The notes under the pieces are model-generated. The model did not search any database, was not told the origin of the DNA, and saw nothing but the letters and a program-made list of their open reading frames with translations. The position numbers and the translations under genes are program-made. Shown piece after piece: positions 8,308 through 17,630 of a DNA stretch of 64,000 nt. Position 1 is the stretch's first letter; every line of letters starts with the position of its first letter. The DNA lies in NCBI GenBank assembly GCA_963836775.1, contig CAWIKR010000002.1:1116001-1180000 (forward strand), given 5' to 3'. The stretch is from DASQPR01 sp963836775. Its GTDB lineage: Bacteria > Actinomycetota > Actinomycetes > Mycobacteriales > Micromonosporaceae.

Positions 8308-9276
8308 GTGCTTGAGCGTGCCCGCGAGATCGCCGATGACGTGCTGTTCCCGTCCGCTCTCTCGGTCGATCGCAGCGATCGCGTGCCGCCGGGTCACCTT
8401 GACCTGCTGGCAGCCGAGGGCTTCTACGGGTTGAGCGTCCGCCCCGATCTGGACTTCGCCGGCTTTGCCGACGTCGCGGCGGCGCTGGCCAGCGGCTGCT
8501 TGACCACGGCATTCGTCTGGCTTCAGCACCACGGTCCGGCTCGGGCCGCGGCCGAGACGGCCTGGGGCCCGGCGCTCGCGTCCGGCCAGGTTCGCGCGGG
8601 CATCGGCCTGGCCGGGATCCGGCATCAAAAGGATCCTTTACGCGTACGCCGAACGCCCGCCGGCTTCGTGCTGACCGGCACCGTGCCCTGGGTGACCGGC
8701 TGGGACATGATCGACGTCGTTTTCGTGGCCGCGGTGGATGAGTCCGATGTCGTGCACTTCCTGCTGGTCGACGCAGTCGCCGGGCCGACGTTGCAGGTCA
8801 GCCGGCCAGACATCGTGGCGGTCGCGGCCAGCCGCACCGTGAACCTGCGATTCCTCGACCACGATGTCGCCGCCGATCGGCTGATCAGCACGGTACCGTT
8901 CGCGGACTGGTCGGCCGACGACAGCCGCGGCGCGACGCTCAACGGGTTCCTGTCGCTCGGACTCGTCGACCGATGTGCACGGCTGCTCGGCCACGGGCCC
9001 GGCGCCGCGGCGGCGGATGCGCTGGCCGCGGCGGCCTCGGCTCGGCGAGCCGATCTGCTGGCCGCCGCATCTGATCAGCTCAACGCCGCTCGCGCCGGCG
9101 CCGCAGAACTCGCCTGGCGGGCGGCGGCCGCCGTGTGCGTGGCGACCGGGGCCCGCGCGGTGCTGCTCGACCAGCACGGCCAGCGACTCGCCCGGGAGGC
9201 GGCGTTCCTGCTGGTGTTCGGATCGCGGCCACAAATGCGGGATGTGCTGCTCGGTCATCTGGCCCCGCCTGATTAG
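8308..9276 (+). CDS. Acyl-CoA dehydrogenase-like flavoprotein
   Basis: A 322-residue protein with the acyl-CoA dehydrogenase plan: helical N-terminal domain (LERAREIADDV; GHLDLLAAEGFYGLSV), middle beta domain (LTGTVPWVTGWDMIDVVFVAA, about residues 125-150) and a helical C-terminal domain. It is shorter than the usual 380 residues, and the catalytic Glu of classical family members is not evident, so it may be an FAD/FMN-dependent relative such as a DszC- or nitroalkane-oxidase-like protein. The GTG at 8308 has a -10 box six bases upstream; the product would be translated from a leaderless message. Confidence 0.7.
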   Translation: MLERAREIADDVLFPSALSVDRSDRVPPGHLDLLAAEGFYGLSVRPDLDFAGFADVAAALASGCLTTAFVWLQHHGPARAAAETAWGPALASGQVRAGIGLAGIRHQKDPLRVRRTPAGFVLTGTVPWVTGWDMIDVVFVAAVDESDVVHFLLVDAVAGPTLQVSRPDIVAVAASRTVNLRFLDHDVAADRLISTVPFADWSADDSRGATLNGFLSLGLVDRCARLLGHGPGAAAADALAAAASARRADLLAAASDQLNAARAGAAELAWRAAAAVCVATGARAVLLDQHGQRLAREAAFLLVFGSRPQMRDVLLGHLAPPD

Positions 9277-9368
9277 GTTCTCGTGGTCGGCTGGCCGGCG
9301 CGGATGTGAAAACTGCCATGTCCGAAACCCGCCAGCTTTTCGGTGGTCGAGGGCGCACGATAGAACGC

Positions 9369-10862
9369 GTGGACCTTGATTTCGAAAGTTGCTACCGGGC
9401 CGTGTCGAGCCGCGACCAGCGGTTCGATGGCTGGTTCTTCACCGCGGTCACGTCCACTGGCATCTACTGCCGCCCGTCCTGCCCGGCTCAGACGCCAAAG
9501 GCCGGCAACGTGCTTTTCTATCCGACTGCCGCGGCCGCCCACCGGCAAGGCTTCAGAGCCTGCAAGCGGTGCCGGCCGGATGCGGCGCCGGGTTCCCCGG
9601 AGTGGGACACCCGGGCCGACGTGGTCGGCCGTGCGATGCGACTGATCGCCGACGGCGTGGTCGACCGGCACGGTGTGAACGGACTGGCCGATCGGCTCGG
9701 CTACACCACTCGGCATCTGACCCGGATGTTGACTGAGGAGGTCGGCGCCGGTCCCCTGGCACTGGCCCGGGCCCAGCGAGCGCAGACAGCGCGCACCCTG
9801 ATCGAGACCACCGAGATGGGGCTGGCTCAAGTGGCGTTCGCGGCCGGCTTCAAGTCGGTGCGCCAGTTCAACGACACGTTCCGCGAGGTCTATGCGGCCA
9901 GTCCGTCGGACCTGCGGGTTGCGGCGCAGCGTCGCCGTCCGGTGACGCCGGGGACGATCGCGCTGCGGCTGGCTTACCGGCCGCCGCTTCATCGCGCGGC
10001 ACTGCTCGAGTTCCTCAAGATGCGTGCGATCCCCGGCGTCGAGTTCGTCACCGACGAGGACTACACCCGAGCCCTCCGGCTCCCGCACGGCCCTGCGACG
10101 GTGATGCTCACACCCCTACCCGACTACGTCTCCGCCACGCTGCGCCTGTCTGACGTCCGTGACCTTGCCCCGGCGGTGGCACGATGCCGGCGCCTGCTCG
10201 ATCTGGACGCCGACCCGGTCGCCGCCGACGCAGTGCTGAGCGAGGAGCAGATGCTGGCCGAGTCGGTGGCGAAAGAACCAGGTGTCCGGGTGCCGCGGGC
10301 CGTGGACGGGTTCGAGGTGGCCGTTCGTGCCATCGTCGGCCAGCAGATCTCGGTCGCCGGTGCGATGACCGTCCTGGGGAAGATCGTTCGCGGCGCCAGC
10401 GACCCGCAGGCAGCCGCTGTCCTGACGCCCGACGAGATTCCGCCGCGGGACGGCGACGCCGGCACCGGACCCGGGGTGGCGCTGGTGCCGTTCCCGACCG
10501 CCGCCCAGGTCGCCGACATGCCTGATGAGCTGTTCGCAATGCCGGGCAAGCGCAAGGCCACCATCAAGGCCTTGGCGTCGGCGATCGCCTCCGGCGAGCT
10601 GATCCTCGATGCCGGAGTCGACCGCGAGCGGACCGAAGCGACTCTGCGGTCGATCCCCGGCATCGGCGAATGGACGGCGAGCTATATCGCCATGCGAGCG
10701 CTCGGCGATCCTGATGTGTTCCTCCCGAGCGACCTTGTCGTGCGCCAGGTGGCAGCGGCGCACGGCCTCCCCGACAAGCCAAAACTCCTCGATCAATATG
10801 CGCAGCGGTTCTCGCCGTGGCGCTCCTACGCAGTAATCCGAATGTGGAGGTTGTCGAAATGA
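9369..10862 (+). CDS. Ada-AraC-AlkA fusion: alkylated-DNA sensor and 3-methyladenine glycosylase
   Basis: A 497-residue fusion. Residues 1-75 are an Ada N-terminal zinc domain with cysteines at about 34, 38, 65 and 68 (CRPSC, CKRC), which takes a methyl group from DNA phosphotriesters. Residues 80-180 are an AraC-type double helix-turn-helix. The rest is AlkA: the N-terminal beta domain, then HhH-GPD with IVGQQIS, IPGIGEWTASYIAMRAL and the catalytic Asp in FLPSDLVVRQ. It should sense alkylation, activate transcription and excise alkylated bases. GTG 9369 fits the family N-terminus better than 9306. The stop overlaps ogt (ATGA). Confidence 0.92.
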   Translation: MDLDFESCYRAVSSRDQRFDGWFFTAVTSTGIYCRPSCPAQTPKAGNVLFYPTAAAAHRQGFRACKRCRPDAAPGSPEWDTRADVVGRAMRLIADGVVDRHGVNGLADRLGYTTRHLTRMLTEEVGAGPLALARAQRAQTARTLIETTEMGLAQVAFAAGFKSVRQFNDTFREVYAASPSDLRVAAQRRRPVTPGTIALRLAYRPPLHRAALLEFLKMRAIPGVEFVTDEDYTRALRLPHGPATVMLTPLPDYVSATLRLSDVRDLAPAVARCRRLLDLDADPVAADAVLSEEQMLAESVAKEPGVRVPRAVDGFEVAVRAIVGQQISVAGAMTVLGKIVRGASDPQAAAVLTPDEIPPRDGDAGTGPGVALVPFPTAAQVADMPDELFAMPGKRKATIKALASAIASGELILDAGVDRERTEATLRSIPGIGEWTASYIAMRALGDPDVFLPSDLVVRQVAAAHGLPDKPKLLDQYAQRFSPWRSYAVIRMWRLSK

Positions 10863-11359
10863 CCAGCTTGACGATTGAGACTCCGGTTGGCCCGTTCACT
10901 ATGGTGGGGCGCGGCAAGACGATCCTTGCCTCCGGCTTCACCGATGACGTGCCAGGCCTGGTCAACCTGATTCACCCCTATCTGCGAACCGCCGCTGATG
11001 CCGACGGCGACCTGGAACCGATCGCCGAGTGCGTCGAGGCCTATTTCGACGGCGACCTCGCAGCGATCGACACCGTCGACGTTGAGCAGCACGCCGGTGG
11101 GCGGTTCCTCGACCACGCGTGGGACACGCTCCGCACCGTTCCGGCGGGCACCCCGGTCACCTACACCGCCCTCGCTGAGCTGGCCGGGCGTCCGGCCGCC
11201 GTGCGCGCCGCGGCGATGGCCTGTGCGCGAAACGCGGCGGCGTTGTTCGTTCCGTGCCACCGCATCATCCGGACGGATGGGAGCCTCGGCGGGTTCCGGT
11301 GGGGCCTCGACGTCAAAAGGTGGCTGCTGGGACATGAACAGACGGCAGCCGGAAACTAA
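10859..11359 (+). CDS. ogt: Methylated-DNA--protein-cysteine methyltransferase
   Basis: A 166-residue O6-alkylguanine transferase. The acceptor cysteine is in VPCHRII (Cys133), with the helix-turn-helix region (GTPVTYTALAELAGRP, AAAMACARNAA) before it and GGFRWGLDVKRWLL after it. It removes methyl groups from O6-methylguanine in a suicide reaction. The ATG overlaps the stop of the Ada-AlkA gene (ATGA), making a two-gene adaptive-response operon that the Ada domain probably controls. The long open frame from 10817 is just its upstream continuation. Confidence 0.95.
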   Translation: MTSLTIETPVGPFTMVGRGKTILASGFTDDVPGLVNLIHPYLRTAADADGDLEPIAECVEAYFDGDLAAIDTVDVEQHAGGRFLDHAWDTLRTVPAGTPVTYTALAELAGRPAAVRAAAMACARNAAALFVPCHRIIRTDGSLGGFRWGLDVKRWLLGHEQTAAGN

Positions 11360-11396
11360 GTCGAGATCAGTCCCATCCACCGGATAAGTTCGAGGA

Positions 11397-13410
11397 GTGT
11401 CGGCACTTTCAGTAACCTCCGCGAACTCCCCTGAAGTCCACCGACCCTTAACCAATCTGTGGCGGATGCGCCGTTACGTTCGACCGTATTTGGCACACAT
11501 GATCTGGATGCTCGCGGCCGCTGGGGGCGCCACCGCGGCGAGCATCGTGGTTCCACTCGTTGTCCGAAGCGTTGTCGACGGTCCGGTGAAGCATCACCAG
11601 ACCTCGGGCCTGTTCGAGCTCGGCGCTCTCGCGCTCCTGCTCGGTCTGCTGGAAGCCCTGCTCATCTTCATCCGCCGATGGACCCAGAGCACGACGGCCC
11701 TCGGCATGGAGGCGACCCAGCGCAACGATCTGTATGCACATCTTCAACGCCTTCCGGTGGCGTTCCACGACCACTGGCAGTCAGGTCAGCTGCTCTCCCG
11801 AGCCACCAGCGACCTGAGCACCATCCGGCGGTTCATGTCGTTCGGGCTGATCTTCCTGATCGTCAACATCTGCACCTACGTGACCGTCATCTTCTTGCTG
11901 TTCCGTCTCTACTGGCCGCTAGCGATAGTGGTCACGGCCGGATCCATTCCGTTGTTCTACTTCAGCCGCAACTTCACACGCTTTTACTTCACCGCCGCGC
12001 GACTGATGCAGGACCAGCAGGGCGACCTCGCGACCCTGGTCGAGGAGTCGGCCCAAGGCCTCCGGACGATCAAGGCATTCGGTCGCCGGCATCAGGTGTC
12101 CAGCCAGTTCGAGTCGGCTGCGCGCCTGGTCCACGACACTGGCGTCAACAAGGCACGCCTGCTGGCCCGCACCTGGTCGCGATTCGATCTTGTGCCCAAC
12201 ATCCAGCTGGCGGTCGTGCTGGTCGGTGGGGCATACGCGGTCTCGGCCGACAAGCTCACCATTGGCGGTCTGGTCGCCTTTGTGACCCTGGAGCTGATGC
12301 TCATCTGGCCGGTCGACGCTCTTGGTTGGATCATCGCCAACCTGCAGGAGTCGATGACCGCCGCGGACCGCATCTACGAGGTCCTGGACAGCGAGGTCAC
12401 GATCGTCGACCGGCCAGACGCCATCACGCTGCGCAAAGACGCGGTGCAGGGCGCGATCCGATTCGAGAACGTCCACTTCGCGTTCCCGGACCGGCCGCAC
12501 GTCGAAGCAGGCCGTGAAGTCGGCGCCGGCGACGGTGCCGCAATGAGGGCCGGCATCACCACCACGGCCAGGACTACGACAGCCGCCAGCGCCGCAACTA
12601 ACGAGGGCACCGCCGCCGCGGCTACCGGCGTCACGGCGTCGCCGACAGCTGTCCGGCGACACTCGCGAGGTGCTCGGTGGCATCGACCTGGAGATCCGGC
12701 CGGGCGAGACGGTGGCTCTGGTCGGCGCGACCGGCAGCGGCAAGTCGGCGCTGATCACCCTGATCCCCCGGCTCTATGACGTCACCGCGGGCCGGATCAC
12801 CCTCGACGACCACGACATCCGCGACCTGACGCTGGACAACCTCCGCGACCTGATCGGCGTCGCCTTCGAGGAGCCGACGCTGTTCTCCATGTCGGTCCGG
12901 GAGAACCTGACCCTGGGCCGGCCCAACGCGACCGACGACGAGGTCACCGAGGCGATCGAAGTAGCCCAGGCCGGCTTCGTCTACGAACTGCCGTGGGGGC
13001 TGGACACCCGGGTCGGTGAGCAGGGCCTGTCCTTGTCCGGCGGGCAGCGGCAGCGGCTGGCGCTGGCACGCGCCGTGCTCGGCCGCCCCCGGGTGCTGAT
13101 CCTCGACGATCCCCTGTCGGCGCTGGACGTGCACACCGAAGCGCTGGTCGAGGAGGCGCTGCGCAGTGTCCTGAAAGGCAGCACCGCCCTGATCGTGGTG
13201 CACCGCCCGTCCACCGTCGCGCTCGCCGATCGGGTCGCCCTGCTCCAGGGCGGCGTCATCACCCACACCGGCACGCACTCAGAACTCCTGGCCACCGTGC
13301 CGGAATACCGCTCGCTGCTGTCCGCCGAAGCCGATCACGACTCCGACCTCCGACCCACCACGATCCGCCGCCCGAAACTCGACGCCCGGGACGCGCTCAA
13401 TGTCAACTGA
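11397..13410 (+). CDS. ABC exporter half-transporter with degenerate ATP site (one frameshift)
   Basis: The six-helix membrane domain (about residues 25-330) is followed by an ATPase domain. The frame breaks near 12640-12655: the first part ends in an Ala/Thr-rich stretch, the second resumes GDTREVLGGIDLEI and runs to 13410. Walker A is GATGSGKS, the signature is LSGGQRQR, and Walker B is VLILDDPLSALD, where Asp replaces the catalytic Glu. That is the hallmark of the degenerate half of heterodimeric exporters such as TM287/288 and BmrCD. An Ala/Thr-rich insert of about 50 residues sits between the first ATPase strands and Walker A. It overlaps the next gene by 11 bases. GTG 11397 is assumed; ATG 11466 is possible. 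Confidence 0.88.
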
Positions 13411-15277
13411 TCAACAGACCGCCCCCACCGAAACCGACTTCATCGACCCGCTCGCCTGGCGGGGGGTCGCGGCCGAAGACGACGCTGAGCGTACGGCTGC
13501 TGAGGCTCCCACCGAGTCGGCTGCGCTCCGGCTCCGGGCCGGCAGCAAGGTGCTGCTCGGCACACTGCTGCGGCCGCACCGTCGCGGCATCGCCGCGCTG
13601 ATCGCCCTTCTGCTGATCCAGAGTGGTGCCGAGATGGCCGGCCCGTTTCTGGTCATGCTCGGCATAGACAACGGCATCCCACCGCTGGTCAACGATCATG
13701 ACGGCACCGTGATGATCGAGATCGCCATCGCCTTCGGCATCTCGATCCTGCTCGCCTACGTCGGCAAGCGCGGTTTCCTGGTGCTGTCCGGCCGGATCGG
13801 TCAAGCCGTCCTGTTCGACCTGCGGCGCCGGGTGTTCAACCACTTCCAGCGCCTGTCCATCGGGTTCCACGAGCGCTACACCTCTGGACGGGTGGTGGCT
13901 CGCCTGACCTCGGACATGGACTCCATCTCCGAACTCGTCGACGGCGGCATCGAGGAACTGGTCCTGTCCGCGCTGTCGGTCATCTCGATCGCCACCATCC
14001 TGCTGTTCCTGGACGTGCACCTGGCTCTCGTGACACTGCTGTCGTTCCCGTTCCTGATCTGGCTGTCACGCTGGTTCCAGCAGGCGTCTGCCAAGGCCTA
14101 CCGGCGCACCCGTGAGACGGTCGCGTTGGTGATCGTCCAGTTCGTCGAGTCGATGGGCGGCATGCGAGCCGTTCAGACGTTCCGCCGCGAGTCGCGCAAC
14201 CAGGAGATCTTCGAGCGCGTCAACGAGGACTACCGGATGGCGAACACGAGAGCGTTCCAGCTGATCGCGACGTTCTCGCCGCTGATCAAGGTGATCGGCA
14301 ACGTCACCATCGCGGTGGTGCTGACCTACGGCGGCTATCGGGCGCTGCACGGTCAGGTCGAGGTCGGCGTGCTCGCCGCGTTCCTGCTCTACCTGCGCCG
14401 GTTCTTCGAGCCGATGCAGGACCTGTCGATGTTCTACAACTCGCTGCAGTCGGCCAGCGCGGCGCTGGAGAAGCTGGCCGGGGTGCTCGACGAGGATCCC
14501 GCGGTCCCGGAGCCGGACCATCCGGAGGCCATCGGGGTCGGGGCCGGGCATGTCGAGTTCGTCGAGACGACCTTCGCCTACCGGCCGGACCGGGTCGTGC
14601 TCCCGCATCTGAATCTCGACATACCGGCCGGCCAGACCGTGGCGCTGGTCGGGGCCACCGGCGCCGGCAAGTCGACGATCGCCAAGCTGGTCTGCCGGTT
14701 CTATGACCCGACCGATGGCGTGGTGCGGCTCGATGGTGTCGACGTTCGCCAGTTGAGCGACGATGACCTGCGGACCCGAGTCGTGATGGTGGCCCAGGAA
14801 AACTTCCTGTTCTCCGGCACCATCGCCGACAACATCCGGTTCGGCAAGCCGGACGCCAGCGATGAGCAGATCCGCGACGCGGCCCGGGCGATCGGCGCGG
14901 ATACGTTCATCGAGGCACTGCCGGACGGCTACGACACCGACGTCCGCAAGCGCGGCGGACGCCTGTCGGCCGGGCAGCGTCAGCTGGTCGCCTTCGCCCG
15001 GGCGTTCCTCGCCGACCCGCAGGTGCTGATCCTGGACGAGGCCACGTCGTCGCTGGACATCCCGTCCGAGCGGCTGGTGCAGCGTGCGCTGCGGACGATC
15101 CTGCGGTCCCGCACCGCGATCATCATCGCCCACCGCCTGTCCACCGTCGAGATCGCCGACCGGGTGCTGGTTCTGGACGGCGGCGAGATCGTCGAGGACG
15201 GCCCCCCGGACGACCTGATCCAGTCGGGTGGCAACTACTCGACTCTTCACCGGCAGTGGGAAGAGAGCCTGGTCTAG
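13400..15277 (+). CDS. ABC exporter half-transporter with catalytic ATP site
   Basis: A 625-residue fused membrane-ATPase protein and partner of the preceding gene. After a hydrophilic 50-residue N-terminus come six membrane helices (about 60-350). The ATPase domain has Walker A GATGAGKST, Q-loop MVAQENFLFSGT, signature RLSAGQRQ, Walker B VLILDEATSSLD with the catalytic Glu, and H-loop IIAHRLSTV. The deviating signature (LSAGQ) pairs with the partner degenerate site, as expected for a heterodimer. It probably exports a drug or lipid; the substrate is unknown. The ATG at 13400 overlaps the upstream gene, implying coupled translation, and a strong terminator follows. Confidence 0.93.
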   Translation: MSTDQQTAPTETDFIDPLAWRGVAAEDDAERTAAEAPTESAALRLRAGSKVLLGTLLRPHRRGIAALIALLLIQSGAEMAGPFLVMLGIDNGIPPLVNDHDGTVMIEIAIAFGISILLAYVGKRGFLVLSGRIGQAVLFDLRRRVFNHFQRLSIGFHERYTSGRVVARLTSDMDSISELVDGGIEELVLSALSVISIATILLFLDVHLALVTLLSFPFLIWLSRWFQQASAKAYRRTRETVALVIVQFVESMGGMRAVQTFRRESRNQEIFERVNEDYRMANTRAFQLIATFSPLIKVIGNVTIAVVLTYGGYRALHGQVEVGVLAAFLLYLRRFFEPMQDLSMFYNSLQSASAALEKLAGVLDEDPAVPEPDHPEAIGVGAGHVEFVETTFAYRPDRVVLPHLNLDIPAGQTVALVGATGAGKSTIAKLVCRFYDPTDGVVRLDGVDVRQLSDDDLRTRVVMVAQENFLFSGTIADNIRFGKPDASDEQIRDAARAIGADTFIEALPDGYDTDVRKRGGRLSAGQRQLVAFARAFLADPQVLILDEATSSLDIPSERLVQRALRTILRSRTAIIIAHRLSTVEIADRVLVLDGGEIVEDGPPDDLIQSGGNYSTLHRQWEESLV

Positions 15278-15282
15278 ACGAC

Positions 15283-15314
15283 GACGGCGCCCGGGGAGTC
15301 CCCCGGGCGCCGTC
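15283..15314 (+). terminator. Terminator after the ABC exporter operon
   Basis: A perfect 14-base-pair stem (GACGGCGCCCGGGG and its complement) with a four-base loop starts six bases after the stop codon. It has no T-run, as is common in GC-rich actinobacteria. Confidence 0.8.
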
Positions 15315-15326
15315 GCACCTCACGGC

Positions 15327-16104
15327 TCAGAAACCGTCAAACCCGCCACCGCCATCGAAGCCGCCGCCGTCGTAACCCGCCGCCGCCGCCGTCGAACCCG
15401 CCGCCGGCATCACCACCACCGTCGTAGCCGCCGCCATCCTGACCGGCGTCGTAGCCCTGGTCATAACCTTGGTCGTACCCCTGGTCCTGGCCCTGGTCAT
15501 AGCCTTGGTCCTGACCGGCGTCGTAGCCCTGGTCGTAGGCGGCTCCGGAACCGTAGTCGCCAAAGGCCGGGGCCAAGAGCGCGTCGAAGACGAGCGCGCC
15601 GCCGATGCCCCAGGCACCGGCCACCAGCGCGGTCTTCCACCACGGCTCGGAATACCAACCGGTCGGGACCGGCCGGCCACCGACCTGACCACCCGGGTAG
15701 TAGTAGGGCGTCTGATCGCCTGGCTGCGGTGCCGCCCGATAGTTGCGGCCCTGCACGCTCACCTCGCGCTCCTGCCGGATCGCCCCGGCGGAGCGCTGAC
15801 CGGCCAACGGTGGCAGCGGCGGCCCCGGGTCGAGCTGGAGCGCCACCCGCGCCGCCCGCACGTACGCGAGCCCTTCCAGCGCGGTCTCCCGGGCCAGCTG
15901 GAACTGCGTGACCGAAGTGGCGCGGTCCAGCTGACCGCCGGCCGCGTTGTAGCGCTCGCCGGCGTCGACCAGGGCCTGCTTGGTAGCCGGCTCGTCACCG
16001 GGCGGAAGGTTCATGATCTGGCCACCGAGTCGCTCATACCAGCGCAGCGCCTCTTCCCGGGCGTCGGCCAGTTCGCGCGCCTGGCGCCTGCGGTTCCACC
16101 ACAT
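15327..16104 (-). CDS. Hypothetical protein with helical N-terminus and Gly/Asp/Gln/Tyr repeat tail (frameshifted)
   Basis: The protein starts MWWNRRRQARELADAREE at 16104. Residues 1-110 are helical (ALRWYERLGGQIMNLP; ATKQALVDAGERYNAAGGQL). A membrane-like segment (WWKTALVAGAWGIGGALVFDALL, about 170-195) follows, and then degenerate YDQGYDAGQDQG repeats and GGGFDGGGG. The frame breaks near 15380; the other frame gives the natural ending GGGFDGF and stop at 15327. Similar proteins are widespread and uncharacterised in actinobacteria (I recall a DUF1542 label). The tail is low complexity and possibly disordered. It converges on the exporter terminator. Confidence 0.65.
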
Positions 16105-16279
16105 CGCGATCGTCTCCCTCGCACACGGTGATGCCGGGGCCTCGCCGCCGTACGCGTGAGGAAAACCCCGTCTCTGATTGACCGTACCTAACCACCGCCA
16201 ACCAGGCGTCACGCGGCAAATTGTCGCGGTACTGACTGGCCGCGCGGTAAATGTCGTACCGGTCGTTCATGATCGGTCC

Positions 16280-17422
16280 ATGCTTCTCGTGATGCTGCTG
16301 GTCGGTGTAGTCATCGGTGTCGCGCTCGGTCTCCTGTTCGCACGCTCGCGCGCGTCCACCGAGATCGCCCGACTCGACGCGACCCTGCGGGCCACCCGCG
16401 ACGGCGAGGAGCGGCTGGGCCAGGCGCTCCGGGCGCTCAGCCAGGATGCCGCCCGCGACCAGCAGGTCCAGATGGGGCACATGATCGCGCCGCTGCAGGA
16501 CAGCCTCAATCGATATGAGCGCCGGGTGGTCGAGCTCGAGCGCGACCGGGTCGACGCCTATGCCGAGCTGCGCACCGAAGTGCGGCAGGTCCAAGGCATC
16601 TCCACCGAGCTGCGCAATGAGACCAGCCAGCTGGTGGCGGCCCTGCGCGCGCCGCAGGTGCGCGGCCGCTGGGGCGAGCATCAACTGCGACGGATTGTCG
16701 AGGCCGCCGGGATGCTCGAGCACTGTGACTTCAACGAGCAGGTCAGCGCCCGGACCGATGATGGCTCGATCCGCCCGGACCTGGTGGTTCGCATGTCCGC
16801 CGAGCGCCGCATCGTGGTCGATGCCAAGGCGCCGTTCGACGCCTACCTGACCGCGATGGAGACGCGTGACGACGGTGCCCGGCAGGAATACCTGACGCGG
16901 CACGCCCGGGCACTGCGCGGGCACATCGATGCTCTGTCGGCCAAGGCCTACTGGACCGGCTTCACGTCCACACCGGACTTCGCCGTCTTGTTCGTGCCGG
17001 CCGATCCATTCCTCGACGCCGCCCTGCAAAAGGATCCGACGCTGCTGGAGCACGCCTTCAGCCGCAACATCGTGTTGGCCACGCCGGCCACGCTGGTGGC
17101 GTTGCTGCGGACGGTCGCGTTCGCCTGGCGGCAGGAAAAGCTTGCGGAGAGCGCGCTGGCGGTGCACACGCTCGGCCGGGATCTCTACTCGCGGCTGGCC
17201 ACCATGGGCGATCACTTCGCCAAGCTGGGCGGCTCCCTGGGCAGCGCCGTCACTGCCTATAACAAAGCGATGGGCTCGCTCGAATCCCGAGTGTTGGTGA
17301 GCGCACGCAAGCTGGCCGACCTGGGCGTCTCCGGTGACCAGCTGGATGAGCCGATGCAGCTGGAGGTCTCGCCTCGGCACCTGCAGTCGCCGGAGCTGGT
17401 GGAGAACACGCCGGCGGCGTGA
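16280..17422 (+). CDS. rmuC: RmuC family protein
   Basis: A 380-residue protein with one N-terminal membrane helix (LLVMLLVGVVIGVALGLLFA), a coiled-coil region (about 25-115) and the RmuC domain: RGRWGEHQLRRIVEAAGM, then PDLVVRM-ERRIVVDAKAPFDAYL and FVPADPFLDAA. The core resembles restriction-endonuclease folds (PD...D-K). E. coli RmuC limits recombination at inverted repeats; how it acts is not settled. The ATG at 16280 puts the membrane helix at the very N-terminus. The 175 bases upstream are shared divergently with the repeat-tailed gene. Confidence 0.9.
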   Translation: MLLVMLLVGVVIGVALGLLFARSRASTEIARLDATLRATRDGEERLGQALRALSQDAARDQQVQMGHMIAPLQDSLNRYERRVVELERDRVDAYAELRTEVRQVQGISTELRNETSQLVAALRAPQVRGRWGEHQLRRIVEAAGMLEHCDFNEQVSARTDDGSIRPDLVVRMSAERRIVVDAKAPFDAYLTAMETRDDGARQEYLTRHARALRGHIDALSAKAYWTGFTSTPDFAVLFVPADPFLDAALQKDPTLLEHAFSRNIVLATPATLVALLRTVAFAWRQEKLAESALAVHTLGRDLYSRLATMGDHFAKLGGSLGSAVTAYNKAMGSLESRVLVSARKLADLGVSGDQLDEPMQLEVSPRHLQSPELVENTPAA

Positions 17423-17524
17423 CGGCAGCGACGCGCGCCGATCAGGCCGGTGCCGGTCACCACTGCCAGCCGCGCGGTCGAGTCGACGGCAGTGCCGATG
17501 TTCCGCGCGCCTCGCACCTTCTAG

Positions 17525-17573
17525 ATCTTGCGAAGTTGGCGTGGCTATGACCCTCCCAACTTCGCACCGCCGC
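17525..17573. repeat. Dispersed intergenic palindrome, copy 1
   Basis: TGCGAAGTTGG and its exact complement (17529-17539 and 17556-17566) flank GTGGC-ATG-CC-TC, followed by CCGCTGGA. The same architecture recurs at 35143-35199. It lies between convergent rmuC and ispH. Confidence 0.6.
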
Positions 17574-17630
17574 TGGATGAGATCCGAGCCCGCGGCGGCG
17601 CCAAGATGCGCGCGTGTCGGGTCGACGGGC

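Noticed and set aside
12496..12655. Intron or inserted mobile sequence in the ABC exporter ATPase domain
   Set aside because: The frame is mostly open across it, no splice-like or repeat borders are seen, and one simple frameshift restores the gene.
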